Assembly (NCBI GenBank): GCA_033816765.1
Contig: CM066291.1
Location: 3,472,001-3,536,000 of the forward strand
DNA: 64,000 nt
Source: Nothopassalora personata
Taxonomy: Eukaryota; Ascomycota; Dothideomycetes; Mycosphaerellales; Mycosphaerellaceae
Direction of reading: 5' to 3'
The notes under the pieces were generated by a model. That model was not told the origin of the DNA. It did no database searches and was given only the letters and a program-made list of their open reading frames with translations. Positions 44,543 to 56,307 of the stretch are shown here, piece after piece (positions within the stretch are counted from its first letter, which is position 1; each line of letters begins with the position of its first letter). The position numbers and the translations under genes are program-made.

Positions 44543-45604
44543 CCAATGCTCTGGCACTTTCCATATGTTTTACGACGTGATGTTTTTGGGCAGGCGTGGC
44601 GTTGGTGGCACAACCTGGGAATAGACAGGCGCATGGGATCACACACCAGCGATGCGCTCGTATGTACGGCGGTTCTTCTTGTTTTTGATGATCTTGTTAC
44701 GATGTGTGTATGATGATACTACGGGTGCAGTCGACGCACCGAGGATGTCGACAGTTTGGAAAAGAGCAAAAGGAATGCAAAGAACGCTGCTCTTTCAGCT
44801 TGAGCGCTCGTACGGCACGGAGGAAGGCAGGGATGTACAATGGTTGGAGCGAAAAGTTGTTGTTCAGATGTACAAATTTTGGATGTTCACAATTCGCGCC
44901 TCTTCGCGCTCACGAGGGAGGCTGAAGCGACACACTTCCCGTCCCCCAGACTTTCTAGACCTCACCACGAACGCACGAAGAAGTGCTTTCATCACAAGAG
45001 ATTCACCCTAAGCCAGTGCCTGCAGTTTCATGTACAGTGAGTGGTACATTCAAGCTTCACATCCTCGCACGCCCAGTGCAGTCCCCACAAACGCTCACCA
45101 TCGTGGAGGCAAGAGATGGCAACATGCCGCGGGAAAATGTGAAAGCTACGGCAGGCAGGCTTCTTGGAAATTATTCATGAGACGCCGTATGCAGCAATTG
45201 CACCGTTGCGGCGCAGGCTTGAAAGCGAGCAACGTTGGGAAGAGGAAGGCACGGTTCCTGACGCTTCCTGTGGTTGGATGGAACGGGGGACGAAGGGCAG
45301 TGACCACGGATCTTGGTGGTCTGTGTGTGAATTGTTGATGCCATGGGTGGTGGTACACGCAGTGATGTGCGAAACGTGCAGTGCCAGTGGGAGGGTCATT
45401 GTGTGTGATTTGGTAGTGATTGATGTATTTGGCACAAGAGAGGAGGTGTCTGCGTAGTTTGAAGATACAAATGTATCAACGAGCGTGACAGGTATATGCT
45501 GCTACACTGATAGATATATGAGGTTCGACCAAAGGTGCATTATCATTATTAGCTCCGTCACCGTATCACGCTGCCACGTCAAAATGTTCTGCTGGGTCCC
45601 GCTA
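44543..45604. other. Intergenic, no supported gene
   Basis: Between the convergent ends of the Cys-motif gene and the secreted-protein gene. Frames here are short and overlapping, and no repeat or RNA gene is seen. Confidence 0.55.
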
Positions 45605-46530
45605 TTAGACGTATTCCCACGCGCTCCAAGGGAAGTCGGTAGTGCCTATGGCCAACGCTGACAATGTCACCGGTTCGCATGCAAGGTACCCATTATTGAC
45701 TAGCTCCACGAGCCCTGGCGTGATTGCGCGGAGCTCGTAGTAGTAGAGGCTGGTGTTGACAGAAGAGCATGCTTGCCATGGGAGGCCATTCGGTGCGACC
45801 ACGCTGCCAACGACATCGGTGTCGCTGAGAGTTATGCTACCGAGTCCGTCGTAGAGCTGGTCCAATCGAACGGTATCGCCTGGGTCGGAGAAAGCGACTG
45901 TGCCGTCAGATTGAATGAAGAGGTGCTGGTTTAAAAAGACAGTGGCAAGACTTGTTGATGATAGCCAGAGCGCAGTGATGTTTTCCAAAAGTCGGCATGC
46001 CTATAAATGGTCGATCAGTTCAGATACGGGTCGACGAGGACTGTCGATGCTACCTTTGGGTCAATGTACGTGGGACAGTGACTGCTGGACGAACCACCAA
46101 TAGTCAAGCGACCAGCCTGGGCGGCGATGCTGGAGTCGTGAAGTCGCCAGTCGACCTCTGCGGTGCTTGTGGCGGATATGGTCACAATACCAGTGTACGA
46201 TGGCTGGACTGTTGCTTCGACTAGGGTTCCGTAGGTCGAGCAGCTGCAGACGGTGTCATTGTTGCACTCTTCCAGAGTCATGATCAGTACTTACTCGTAC
46301 ACCAACGGATCGTAACAGTGATCGGCGCAAGCCAGGAGAGGAAGAGCGTCTTGGTAGGGACAAAGCAATCCGTTGTCAAAGCAAGTGTATTCGTCTGGGC
46401 TATAGGGTTGAGTGCCGCACGACCATGTTCCTGATTGGCGCGGTACGTGATGAGACTGTTGAGACTCCCTTTCCACTGCCAACGCCAGTGTCGCCGTGAT
46501 GAACAGAAGGACAGTAATTGGGGAGCACAT
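45605..46530 (-). CDS. Secreted protein with CBM52-like N-terminal cysteine module
   Basis: Three exons: 46295-46530, 46054-46243 and 45605-46000. Introns are 51 nt (GTAAGT...CTGCAG) and 53 nt (GTAGCA...TTATAG). The product is 273 residues. It starts with a signal peptide (MCSPITVLLFITATLALA) and a likely pro-region ending VPRQ. The next ~50 residues, WSCGTQPYSPDEYTCFDNG, LLCPYQDALPLLACADHC, YDPLVYDCSTYGTL, follow the CG-YxPxxYxC-LCP-CGdxCY-YxC spacing of CBM52-type fungal polysaccharide-binding modules. The remaining 200 residues are Ser/Thr-rich with a few cysteines and N-glycosylation sites, and match nothing I know. It is probably extracellular and may bind beta-glucan; the CBM assignment is by pattern only. 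Confidence 0.7.
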
Positions 46531-47173
46531 GTTGACAAGGCTGGCAGTTCAGAGATGGGTATCTTGGTGGTGATGGTGTGGCGGCCTTCTCTAACCTCGC
46601 GGGCGAGACGGTCTTTGTAGTGATCAATAGAGCTGCTGAGGCATCTGCCGCTCGTTCTTGATGGAGCCTAACATGACGACTGTGTTGGACAGAAAGCATG
46701 TTGCCGTTGATCACAGGAGTCAGATCAAGGCATTCGGCGGGTGCAGTAACCGCCAAGAACCGCCCTCAGATGTGCTACGTTGCTGCACATTGTTCACTGA
46801 TGTTCGAAGTCGGCCGGAAATAGAAAGATGCACGAACAAGCCGTGCGAGGAGTCGTCTCATCGGTAAGAAACCGTCTGGGCGTACGATCTCGAAGCGTCA
46901 GCTCGTGAGGCGGTGTCTTGTGCGATGGCGCGCAGGTGATGGACTTGAAGTTCCGCTGTGCTGGTGATTCGCTGGAGCACGCCCTTTTGTACTCGGCTAG
47001 AAACTATCCCAACACTTATCCGACCTGATGCATGATGCTCGAAGCAAGTGTCCAGCACGACTTCCCAATCTCACTTGACTGCTGGTGGTCATGCTCAGCT
47101 TTCTGTGTCACTCACGTGCTGTCTCTGAGACGCTCACGATCGAGGCAGGCGGAATCCTCGCACAGCGGCCAAG
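46531..47173. other. Divergent intergenic region
   Basis: A 643-bp region between the secreted-protein gene and PRO1, which diverge, so it contains both promoters. No other feature is seen. Confidence 0.55.
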
Positions 47174-48607
47174 ATGAAAAAACACAACCTGACCATAGTC
47201 ATAAAACTGGGTATCACTTGGACACGTCGTAGAAGGGGGTCGGCGACAGCATGGCAGTACTGACCGGCTGTCACAGGAACTTCCTCCATAGTCGACGAGA
47301 AGACCCACGAACCGTTACTGGCTGTGCTGTCCACGATCGTCGAGACGGCCAACAGCCTTCGCAATGACGGACACAACGTCGTGATATGCTCGTCTGGAGC
47401 CATTGGGATGGCACTCCGACAGATGAATCTGGAGCGCCGACCGAAGCACCTCCCCCAAGTTCAAGCCCTTGCTGCAATAGGACAGTGCAAGCTCATGGCC
47501 ATGTGGGACCAGCTGTTCTCGCACATGCGGCAGCCAGTCGCCCAGATCCTCCTCACCAGGAACGACATCGCCGACCGAACGCAGTACCTGAACGCCCAAA
47601 ACACCTTCCACGAGTTGCTCAATATGGGAGTCATACCGATCGTCAACGAGAACGACACGCTATCAGTGCAAGAAATCAAGTTTGGAGACAACGATACACT
47701 TAGTGCCATCACAGCGGGCATGGTACACGCGGACTACCTTTTTCTGATGACGGATGTGGACTGCTTATACGATAAGAACCCTCGATCGAATCCAGACGCG
47801 ATGGCCATTGAAGTTGTCGAGGACATTGGAGACCTGACAGCAGACACATCGAGCGCCGGAAGCTCGCTTGGCACTGGAGGCATGAGCACGAAGATCGTCG
47901 CTGCACGACTGGCCACTGCAGCAGGAGTGACGACTGTCATCACGAAGAGCAGCAAGCCTGGGAACATTGCAGCGATCGTGCGGTACGTCGAGGGACAGAA
48001 ACAGGAAGCCCGAAGCATCGAGAACAGCGTCGAGTTCACGCTGAAAACCAACGGCCACGATGCCTCCGAGGAGCATATTCAGAAGACGGATATTGTCAAT
48101 GGCACGAATGCTCCTCGACTGGACGAACCAGGACTTCCACCGCTGCACACTCGGTTCATTCCACATGCAAACCCAATCAGGGATCGCTACTTCTGGCTGC
48201 TGCACGGGTTGGCTTCCCATGGTATCGTCTACATAGACCAAGGTGCCTGTCAGGCACTCGAGACTAAAGCGGGTCTGCTACCTGCCGGTGTTATCGATGT
48301 GGAAGGTACCTTTGGCCAGCACGAATGCGTGACGCTTAAATCGCTGCCCACCAAGAACTCTCCGTTGAGTGACGGCGAGGAGGTCGGCAAGGCTTTGGTC
48401 AACTACTCGGCCGTCGAGATCAAGCGTATACGCGGACACAAGAGCAGCCAAATCGCTGAGATCATCGGTTATGCCGACTCTGAGTACGTGGCTGTACGCG
48501 ACAGCATCGCTTTATATACATTGGTCAACAGCCGGCCGACTACGCCGGTGAGGGATGACTTCAAGCGTTTGAGTATGGGCAGGCTTGCCAGCTATGTGGA
48601 TGCATAG
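47174..48607 (+). CDS. PRO1: Glutamate 5-kinase (Pro1) with PUA domain
   Basis: Exon 1 is 47174-47210 (MKKHNLTIVIKLG) and exon 2 is 47277-48607. The 66-nt intron has GTATCA and CACAG ends. The joined sequence VIKLG-TSSIVDEKTHEPLL is the conserved kinase N-terminus. The protein is 455 residues. The amino-acid kinase domain carries VVICSSGAIGMALRQM, IPIVNENDTLSVQEIKFGDN and GTGGMSTKIVAARLA. A C-terminal PUA domain begins near LLPAGVIDVEGTFGQHECV. The enzyme phosphorylates glutamate to gamma-glutamyl phosphate, the first step of proline synthesis, and is usually inhibited by proline. The Ser/Glu-rich insert before the PUA domain is a fungal feature. Confidence 0.94.
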
Positions 48608-48909
48608 AGCAGCTGAGCGAGATGCGGAAGCGTGGCTTCAACGCCAATTTCTGAGCAACAGCACGAGGATGCGTGCACATCGTTTAGATTTCATCCCCAA
48701 CGAATCACCTGGAACAGGCCAGGGCAGATGCCTCTCGCGATAGCTGGAACGACTCCTCGTCTTGAGCAACCTGTCGAAGTACAAGTGCTGGACCTAACGT
48801 TTAGGAGACGATGGGAAGTGCCAGTCTGGCGCTGGATCCCTGTTTGTTCAATGGCTACGCACGTGAGCGCGCGCTAAGCCACCCGTGCGTTCAGTTCTTA
48901 CCTTAAGGG

Positions 48910-49846
48910 TTGCCCTTGAACCTTTCCTCACAATTTCACTCCGACTCAACACTGCCTGTCAAGCAAGGCCAAACATGTCTGATCTACGCGAAGCACTTCC
49001 CGCTGGACAAATCAGATACTACAAGCAGCCGCTTCCGCAAGGCACTCCAGACGACTATGATAATCGAGCTGAATGTTTGCTATGCAGGTAACACACGACC
49101 ATTCTTCGAACTTCCAACAGAGATCCGCAACCTGATCTACGAACTATCCATGCCATCGAATGAATGTGGAGGCTGTTGGATTATTACGACACCAAACTGG
49201 GATGGCCTTATGGTATCCGCCGAGCGACCTGCTATCACACGCGCTTCGAGGCAAGCCAAGAGCGAGGCGCTACCGATGTTTTACGGGATGAACGAGGTGT
49301 CTCCGCGCTGTATCTCAGCTCAGTACCAGTTGCTGCAGCAGGGATGCGCGAATTTCGACTATGACTGACATCTTTCTTCTTGGGTAGTTCGAAGCTTATA
49401 TCCAGCACTACGACTTCACGACTCTGGTGAAGTGGGCAGACTGTGTCACTTCAGTCTCGAAAGCCGCCGAAACTACGCGTGCAAGTCCTCCTGCTGGATG
49501 AGATGAGCTGCAATGTTGGGTACGTGTCTCTCCACAATCAGCATCACGCGCTGAGGCATCAACGCCCGTATCTCCAGCGTAGCGGACATCTCGCAGGCTG
49601 AAGGATCTCGCTCTAGCCTGGCGAGACCTCAAGCACGAGACGATACACCTCACCATCGCTAGCCGCTTTCCCAACGGCGCACCAGGCGGAACGCAGTGCA
49701 CGGCAGTCACCGAAGTGATGAGGCTGGCTAAGAAGCGGGGAGTTGCTGGCGACCGGCGGGATGAGACGACGATGCTTTACCTGCTGATCTCTAGCATACT
49801 CGGGGTCTGCACTTGTGCCATTTCTACTTTCAATCACATGTACTAA
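48910..49846 (+). pseudogene. 2EXR/F-box-like protein gene with a frameshift
   Basis: The sequence PFFELPTEIRNLIYELSMP, later ITRASRQAKSEALPMFYG, is the fungal 2EXR/F-box-like motif. An 88-nt intron (about 49300-49387) joins MNE to FEAYIQHYDFTTLVKWADCV. The frame then runs to a stop (TSVSKAAETTRASPPAG), but removing one A from the AAA at about 49470-49472 restores LRVQVLLLDEMSCNVG. A normal intron (49520-49598) leads on to LKDLALAWRDLKHETIHLTI, and the frame ends at the TAA at 49844-49846 after a hydrophobic tail. The gene therefore carries a single-base frameshift, real or a sequence error. The start is uncertain: 48910, 48975 and 49057 are possible. These proteins form a large, poorly understood family in Pezizomycotina. 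Confidence 0.6.
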
Positions 49847-50674
49847 ACTCCAACGACTTGCAGCAGGGAGAAGACCGTCGATTATGTGCGACCTCAACTT
49901 CGCGGCACTCGTGAAGTGGCCACTGCAGGATTCTGGCGCCCTAAGGTCGAACGTTTCTGGTTTTAGGGAGACAAGGGCAAATTATAGGGTATTGTACCGA
50001 GATGTGCAGCGGGAACAAAGACATGAACGCGGTAACGGTTGAGCGAACATGTGCATTCGAGTGCTGTTCTCACACGGTACGCTCTGAGTCGGACTCTACG
50101 GTCACGAGAGAAGATAGTCTTAATAGAGGTATGGCTACAATATCCTCTGATCATACGCCTCTGACTTCTCAGCGTCGGTGTTATCAGATGCATTCCTTTC
50201 TATCCTGCCATCGGCAGAGTCAGGCGACCACGAAACTGCTTTATCGGCTGAGACTGACCTGCTGCGTACTTGGGACCTCTCGATTTCGCACGACTACAAC
50301 CTCCAATGACTGTATTCACTTGACCTTCCTCAACCAAATGTCTCGAACAGGAAAATTCTAAGCTCACCGAGGGGATCGCAGCTGTGTGACGCTAAGCGTA
50401 GGGTCTACATGCATTCTCCCCGTTCTGCTATCTCTACGTCTCTTGTACGCCACCTCATGCAGCAGCTATCGCGCCTGATTGCCAACCAAGTGGAAGCAAT
50501 ATACTGACACCGCATTGAGTAAGCGATATGCCACATGCGACAATCCATGTCCAGTTCTCCACCTAGGCTTGAGCTGCGCTGCACACAACTCGTGCTCAGT
50601 CGCTGTTGATAAAGCCTGCGGGTCTTCCACCTCTGGGCGTGAACTGAAGTGATTCCTTGCTTCCACTTCGCGCA
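49847..50674. other. Intergenic, P450 promoter region
   Basis: About 830 bp with no coding support, mostly upstream of the P450 gene. Confidence 0.55.
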
Positions 50675-52292
50675 ATGGTCTCTTCCTCCCAAGCCGCGCT
50701 CGCCGCCCCCTTCATCTTTGCAGCGTATATCATCCTGAAAACGATCTACCGTCTCTACTTCCACCCTCTAGCCAACTTCCCAGGCCCCAAGCTCGCCGCC
50801 TCAACTTACCTCGTCGAATACTACCACGAACTTTTTAATGGGCCCGGCGGCCAATTCTCCGCGCAGTACCGCCAATGGCATGACCAGTACGGACCAATAG
50901 TCCGCATCACCCCTGACGAGCTTCACATTCGCGACTCGTCGTATTACGAGACGCTCTATTCTCCTACTCGATATGTGCGAAAAGTGAAGAATTTCGGGTA
51001 CAGATTCAGCAACGAGCACACTGCCTTCGGCGCCGAAAACCATGGGGTCTGGAAGGAGAGACGTCGGGTCCTGGATCCCTTCTTCTCAAGGAAGAAGATT
51101 GGGACTTATGTACCTGGGATGCAGAATAAGACGGAGAAGTTGTTGCAACGATTGAGTCAGGAGTATGTTGGGAGTGGAAAGGTGTTGAGTATCACTAAGA
51201 TGTGGGAGTGTTTTGCTGCGGATAACGTGGTGTCTTTTGCTTTTGATCGGCATTATGATTTCTTGAGTAGTCCGGGTTTTGTTAGTGGGGTGAATGATGC
51301 TGTGGCGAATATGACCGGGTTGACGCATTGGATGAGTTTTGATTCTGTTGCGGTTGTGGTGAGGAGTTTGCCCGCTGGGTTGGTTCTGAGGATGGTGCCG
51401 GGGTTGAAGCCGGTGTTTGAGTTTTGGGAGGTTGGTGTCTGCTCGTATTGTGAAGAGGACTTCCGCTGACAGGGTGTAGGCGCAGGAGAACCAAATCAAG
51501 GGAGTTCTTGACAACTATGCGAAGGGCGAGAAGATGGGTGATACGTTGTTCAGCTCGTTGCTGGAAAATGGTCTTGCCGACAGAGAACAGCATTTGATCT
51601 TCGAAAGGTTGCAGTCAGAGGCGAAGTCCGTCGTTGGTGCCGGCTCGGAAACGACAGCACGGTCACTGTCACTTGCCACATTCCACGTACTCGAGCAGCC
51701 AGATATACACCACAGGCTGCGCGAAGAGCTGAAGAAAGCCATCCCTGATGCTACTAAGATGCCGAACTGGGCTCAACTGAGTCAACTGTCATACCTGTCT
51801 GCGTGCATTGAAGAAACGCTCCGCCTGTCGTACGGCGTCTCGGAACGGCGAGCTCGAGCCTATGATGGAGGCGCCTTGTTCTACCATGATGGCCAGAAGG
51901 AATGGGCCATTCCATCGGGCACGTTCGTATCCATGGACAACTACGACGTCTCGCACGATGAGACGATCTTCCCAGACTCCTTCAGCTACATCCCTGAGCG
52001 CTGGCTCGGCAATCCTAAGGCACCGGATGGCAAGTTGCTGAACCGTTACATGGTGGTGTTTGGCAAGGGAGCCAGAAGCTGTGTGGGAATGCAACTCGCG
52101 TATGCTCAGCTGTATGTTGGACTGGCGAACTTCTTTCGATCAGAGCTCTGGGAGCGAGCTGAGCTATATGAAAGCAGCAAGGAGGATCTCCAGATGGCGA
52201 TGTGCATGTTTGTGCCTAGGCCACGGCCAGGGACCCAGGGGGTGAGAGTCTTGCTTCACGGGGAGGAACAAGAAGGTACTGGTGAGCAATGA
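50675..52292 (+). CDS. Cytochrome P450 monooxygenase
   Basis: Exons are 50675-51430 and 51480-52292. The 49-nt intron uses a GTTGGT donor and a GTAG acceptor with a GCTGAC branch; it is the only join that keeps the phase between EFWE and AQENQIKG. The protein is 522 residues. An N-terminal membrane anchor (SSSQAALAAPFIFAAYIILK) is followed by the proline hinge FHPLANFPGPKLAA, the I-helix oxygen-binding AGSETTA, the K-helix ExxR in EETLR and the heme-binding FGKGARSCVG. It is an ER-anchored microsomal enzyme. The sequence resembles fungal CYP families of secondary metabolism and detoxification, but the neighbours (PRO1, YRB2) do not form a biosynthetic cluster, so the substrate is unknown. Confidence 0.92.
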
Positions 52293-52729
52293 ATACTGGG
52301 GGGTCAGGGGTAGTCCCATTTATTGCTGCTGTGAGGCATGCTGCGATCTCTGCTTGGGGTCCCTGGAGTTGGTAGATGCTATGGCAAGGGGTGAACAACA
52401 GCACAATAGTCACTTCATCCTTCAGTATTGCCATCTTGCTCATTATTCCTCCTCACGACATCAGCAGCATTGGCAACATGTCTGCGACGTCATGGATATG
52501 CCCTTGTGGCGTGTACAGATACCGAGGACGTGGTCACTCGTTTACTTCTTGGCGCGCGCCACGGCACCTTCCTCGGATCGAAGCGAAAAGTGGGGCGTCA
52601 AGCCACAGCAGCCACACATGCACACGGGCATACCAACTTGTCGACAGTCACGCTGCGCCAGATGACTTGGTCGTGATCAGCTTCAGATACTACAGCACCG
52701 ACAAACGGCGCGATATAATCCGAGCCAGA
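52293..52729. other. Intergenic, YRB2 leader
   Basis: An open frame continues upstream of the chosen YRB2 start into this region, but its residues (hydrophobic then Cys/Arg-rich) do not resemble the acidic disordered protein. It is treated as promoter and 5' UTR. Confidence 0.55.
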
Positions 52730-54436
52730 ATGGCCCTCGAGAAAGAGCATAACAATCCGCTGTCGGACACAGAAGGAGGAGAGGAGCGAACAGCACGAGA
52801 GCATCTCAAGAAGACGCATATCACACATGAACAAAATGCCCCGAGATCAGAGCCTGCCACTGCCACCGCAGGCACTCTAGCACAAGAGAGCGACAGCAGC
52901 AATGGAGCGACAAGTACTGGCGCTGCGCAGAGCCTGCACCGGAAGCGAAGTCACGAGGAGATAGACGCCGACTCCCAAGACCACACATCTCAGCGTCCGC
53001 GACACCACGCCCGGAAGCGGTCACGCGATAGCACAGCAGAGGAAGACGAGCTCAATAACGGTCAACGGGAAGTGTCTGGCGAAGGAGCACGAGGCGGCGA
53101 CGAAGCAGTGGATGTGGACGATCAGCACGCACAAGTAAACGGCACTACACAGCCACCTCGAGCGACTACACCAGATCATCATGACCAGAAACGAGCGGAT
53201 GCTGCAGCAGAGGCTGTTGCAAGTCCGAAGACTAAGAGAAGTCGGCTGCACTCGACCACAGCAGAGGATAAGGACGTCTCCATTGCCCAGGCAGCAGATG
53301 CGGAGAAGATCGCTCAGTCAGCCGTGACGAATTCGCAAGGCGATGCCGAGACAGAAGGGACCACCAAGATCCCACCCACCAGTGGCTTCGCCAATGCCTC
53401 TGCTATATCGCCATTCAGTGCTTTAGCAGGCACCAAGTCTCCAGTCAAGCCGCCCACTACTGAATCGCAAATTTCCGCAAGCGCATTCGCAGCCTCTGGC
53501 TTTGGTGCACTTTCAGGGGCTGAAAATTCTGCTTTTGGATCCATTGAAAAGAAGTTTGGCGGCTTCGGCTCCGGCGGCAGCTTCGCGACAGGACCAAAAA
53601 GCGCTTTGAACGCGAACGACAATGCGAAACCTCTGTCGCCACCAGCAAGCTCATTTGGTCCTGCCTTTGCGAGTGCGGGAAATGGCGGAAGCGGGATCGG
53701 GATCGGTTCAGGCACTTCCGTGGTTGCACCGTCAGGTACTGGAGGGTTTGGCGGCGGACTAGGAGGCACTGGATTCAGCACCCTTGGAGGTGGAGGTCTG
53801 AGCTCCTTCGCAAGTGCCAAGCATCTCGCTCCACTTGGAGGTGCTGCCACAGCCGTGAAGCCATTCGGTGCGCCCGCGGATCCCGAGGAAGAGCCCAATG
53901 CTGGCGATGACGGTGACAAGACGGGGGCCAAGAGCCCCCTTGCTGCCGAGAAGGACGAGCAGCATGAGCAGTTCTACGAGCAGGTGATGACCACTGGCGA
54001 AGAAGACGAGGTGACGGAATTCACTTCGAGGGCCAAGCTCTACAACTTTGCACCCAATTCCGCCAACGAGAACAAGAAAGAATGGCGCGAACGAGGGATG
54101 GGAGTGCTACGGCTCAATGTCATGAAGTCGAAGTCGGACGATGACCAGGACCAGAAGCCAACAGCACGTCTGCTCATGCGAGCTGACGGCTCGCACCGCG
54201 TGCTCCTGAACACTCCCATCAAGAAGGAATTCAGCTTCGGGGCGCCAGCTGGTGGTAAGCCCACCGGCGGCTACCTCTACTTCATGGGCACGATCGATGG
54301 TGGCTTGGAGCTTCTTCAACTTAAGGTATGTCCTCTCCACTAATTTGCGCCATACTTTACTTACCCTCTACAGCTCAAACAAGCCAACGCCCTCGACCTT
54401 TACGAGCACATCGAAAGCTTGCAGAACGAAATGTAG
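52730..54436 (+). CDS. YRB2: Ran-binding protein Yrb2/RanBP3-like
   Basis: Exons are 52730-54325 and 54374-54436, with a 48-nt intron (GTATGT...CTACAG). The product is 552 residues. The N-terminal 220 residues are acidic and disordered with basic KRSRD/KTKRSR clusters that may act as nuclear-localisation signals. Residues 230-400 contain FG motifs in a Gly/Ser-rich stretch (SGFGALSGAENSAFGSIEKK, FGGFGSGGSF), as in Yrb2 and Nup50-type proteins. The C-terminus is a Ran-binding domain: EVTEFTSRAKLYNFAP, WRERGMGVLRLNVMKSK, ARLLMRADGSHRVLLNTPI. The short last exon completes it (LKQANALDLYEHIES). Yrb2/RanBP3 is a cofactor of Crm1 nuclear export. An ATG at 52376 is in frame, but the sequence before 52730 looks non-coding. 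Confidence 0.88.
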
Positions 54437-54711
54437 ACGGCCACACCATCCAATCACCCTCAGACACACTACTATCATGACGTTCGTTTGATGTCATACT
54501 ATACCCACGGCGTAACGAGAGCATTTTGCATTTGACGAGACAAAGCGGAACGATGGGAAGTCTTTGTCTATTAGGCTTGGAAAGGGAAAGTTGAGGTTCT
54601 GCGGCTCGGCAGACAGGTGTTTTGACCATACTTCTCCTTGGGAGCATGGCGAGCCTGGGTTTGAAGCTCAGCTCATGAAACGTCTTTCACGTAAAGCCAG
54701 GGGGGGGGGGC

Positions 54712-54755
<44 letters not shown>

Positions 54756-56307
54756 GAGACGATGCGAATATGAAACGCCAGAGGATAGCGGTATCAGCAT
54801 ATAAATTGCCTGCCTGACTTTTGTCGTTCAGCGCTTCACAGTCAACTGACTGAACTGCCTGACACCTATGATCAAAGAAATCAATTAATCAATCAAGTAT
54901 TATGTATCGTCGAACTGTACGTGAGTGCCGCGTCCAGGCTATCATCCGAGCAAGCCAATCTGATGCCGTCATCGATTTGTGCATGGATGACAGGGCTGTG
55001 ATGAAAGTTACGGAACGAGTGAAACTCCGCACTCGGCAGGATGAGGAAATATACCATCAAATCCGGCCCCAGGCCGATGCATGATGATATATACGGGCAT
55101 CCTCTCTCTCACGCTGGTTCTCCTGGTGGCTATTAGCTCAAACGAACGCAGGCATGTTCACGCCTTCAAGACCTGAACACACGAGCGCGAGACGACGTCG
55201 TTGGGACGAAAAGGCGTGCGCACGCGGTTGCCGAAAGGCCGGCCGGGATTCCTCCTTGGTGGGATTGTGATGGATCACTGAATGATTCATTGATGGAAGT
55301 GCTCACCAATACCTCGCATTCGCAGCGTGAACACGACGAGGTCGCCGTCTCAAGTAGTTATAATAAGACCAAGCACAGGAGCGGGCCCGGAACTTCGAAG
55401 TCGCCGGCCGAGCCGGGCATCTCGTGGCGGAAAGTCCCATGCCTCGATGGGGAAGTCGCGGAATATTCCCTCAGTACTGCCGACGACCGCTCGGCAGAAA
55501 TTCACTTCCATCATCCGCCCTGCATCCTGATGATAGTGACTCTTGTGACTCTTTGACCACTCAGCGATCGCAACGGCGGTTAGCAGCCAAGCCCAGATCC
55601 GTAAGGTGGAATGCCTCCCTCACTCAGAAAACGCGCGTGTTGCGAGGATCTGCGAGGATCCCTTTTCGTGGCACTCGGTCGGCCACAAGACATTCCCTTA
55701 CCCGACCGCGCTCTTTCGGCCGGATCTGTGGGCGGACGTCGTGGGTAGAGAGACCCGTGCAATCTAAGCTCACAGGCCTGAGCAGTACACACTGGAGCTG
55801 CGATGCGCAGACAGAAGAAGCATTGCGAACAGGTCGAGTCGACGCCACGACGGTGGTATGGCTGCTCGAATCGTCGTACCATCAGCCTAAACAGAGTTGT
55901 AGAGAGCAGCTAATATCAGAGCTGTCATCACATAGCACCACCGCCAACGACAGGCATCGTCGCATAGCACGATGATGACATAGCCAGGCTGACGGCCTGA
56001 CGTTTAACCGGCGTCGTCGCTGCAATGACAGGGGAGTACGACGTCTCGGGTCGTCGACCATTGACCGGGTGGTTCAAGTCCCATTTCCATAGGCGCACTG
56101 ACCCTAGAACGCGCTGGACAGCCCATGCTAGACTCGTGGCATTTCTAACCGGAATCTATCTCCAATTCTGAATCCGATCGTCCTAGTTGCAGCATACAAA
56201 AGAAGTCTGCCGCGCTTTTCTCCTTGTGGCCTGCTCCTGCTTGTCAATCTCCCTGTTTTTGGTTGCGACATCTTGATCGACCACCACTGTCCGGTCAAGA
56301 CGTCAAG
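54437..56307. other. Intergenic, ABC-transporter promoter region
   Basis: A 1.9-kb region with a poly-G/(GA)n microsatellite listed separately. Frames at 55290-55975 are Arg/Ser-rich without domains. No perfect PDRE-like TCCGYGGA site was found in a visual scan. Confidence 0.5.
54700..54751. repeat. Poly-G followed by (GA)n microsatellite
   Basis: An 11-base G run, then cgg, then about 18-19 GA units. It lies about 270 bp after the YRB2 stop. Confidence 0.95.

Noticed and set aside
55290..55975. 183-codon Arg/Ser-rich frame upstream of the ABC gene
   Set aside because: Composition matches translated non-coding DNA, and competing frames are equally open.
56040..56100. tRNA-like box gtggttcaagtccc
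   Set aside because: The flanking bases do not form a T-stem, and no A-box, anticodon arm or acceptor pairing is found.
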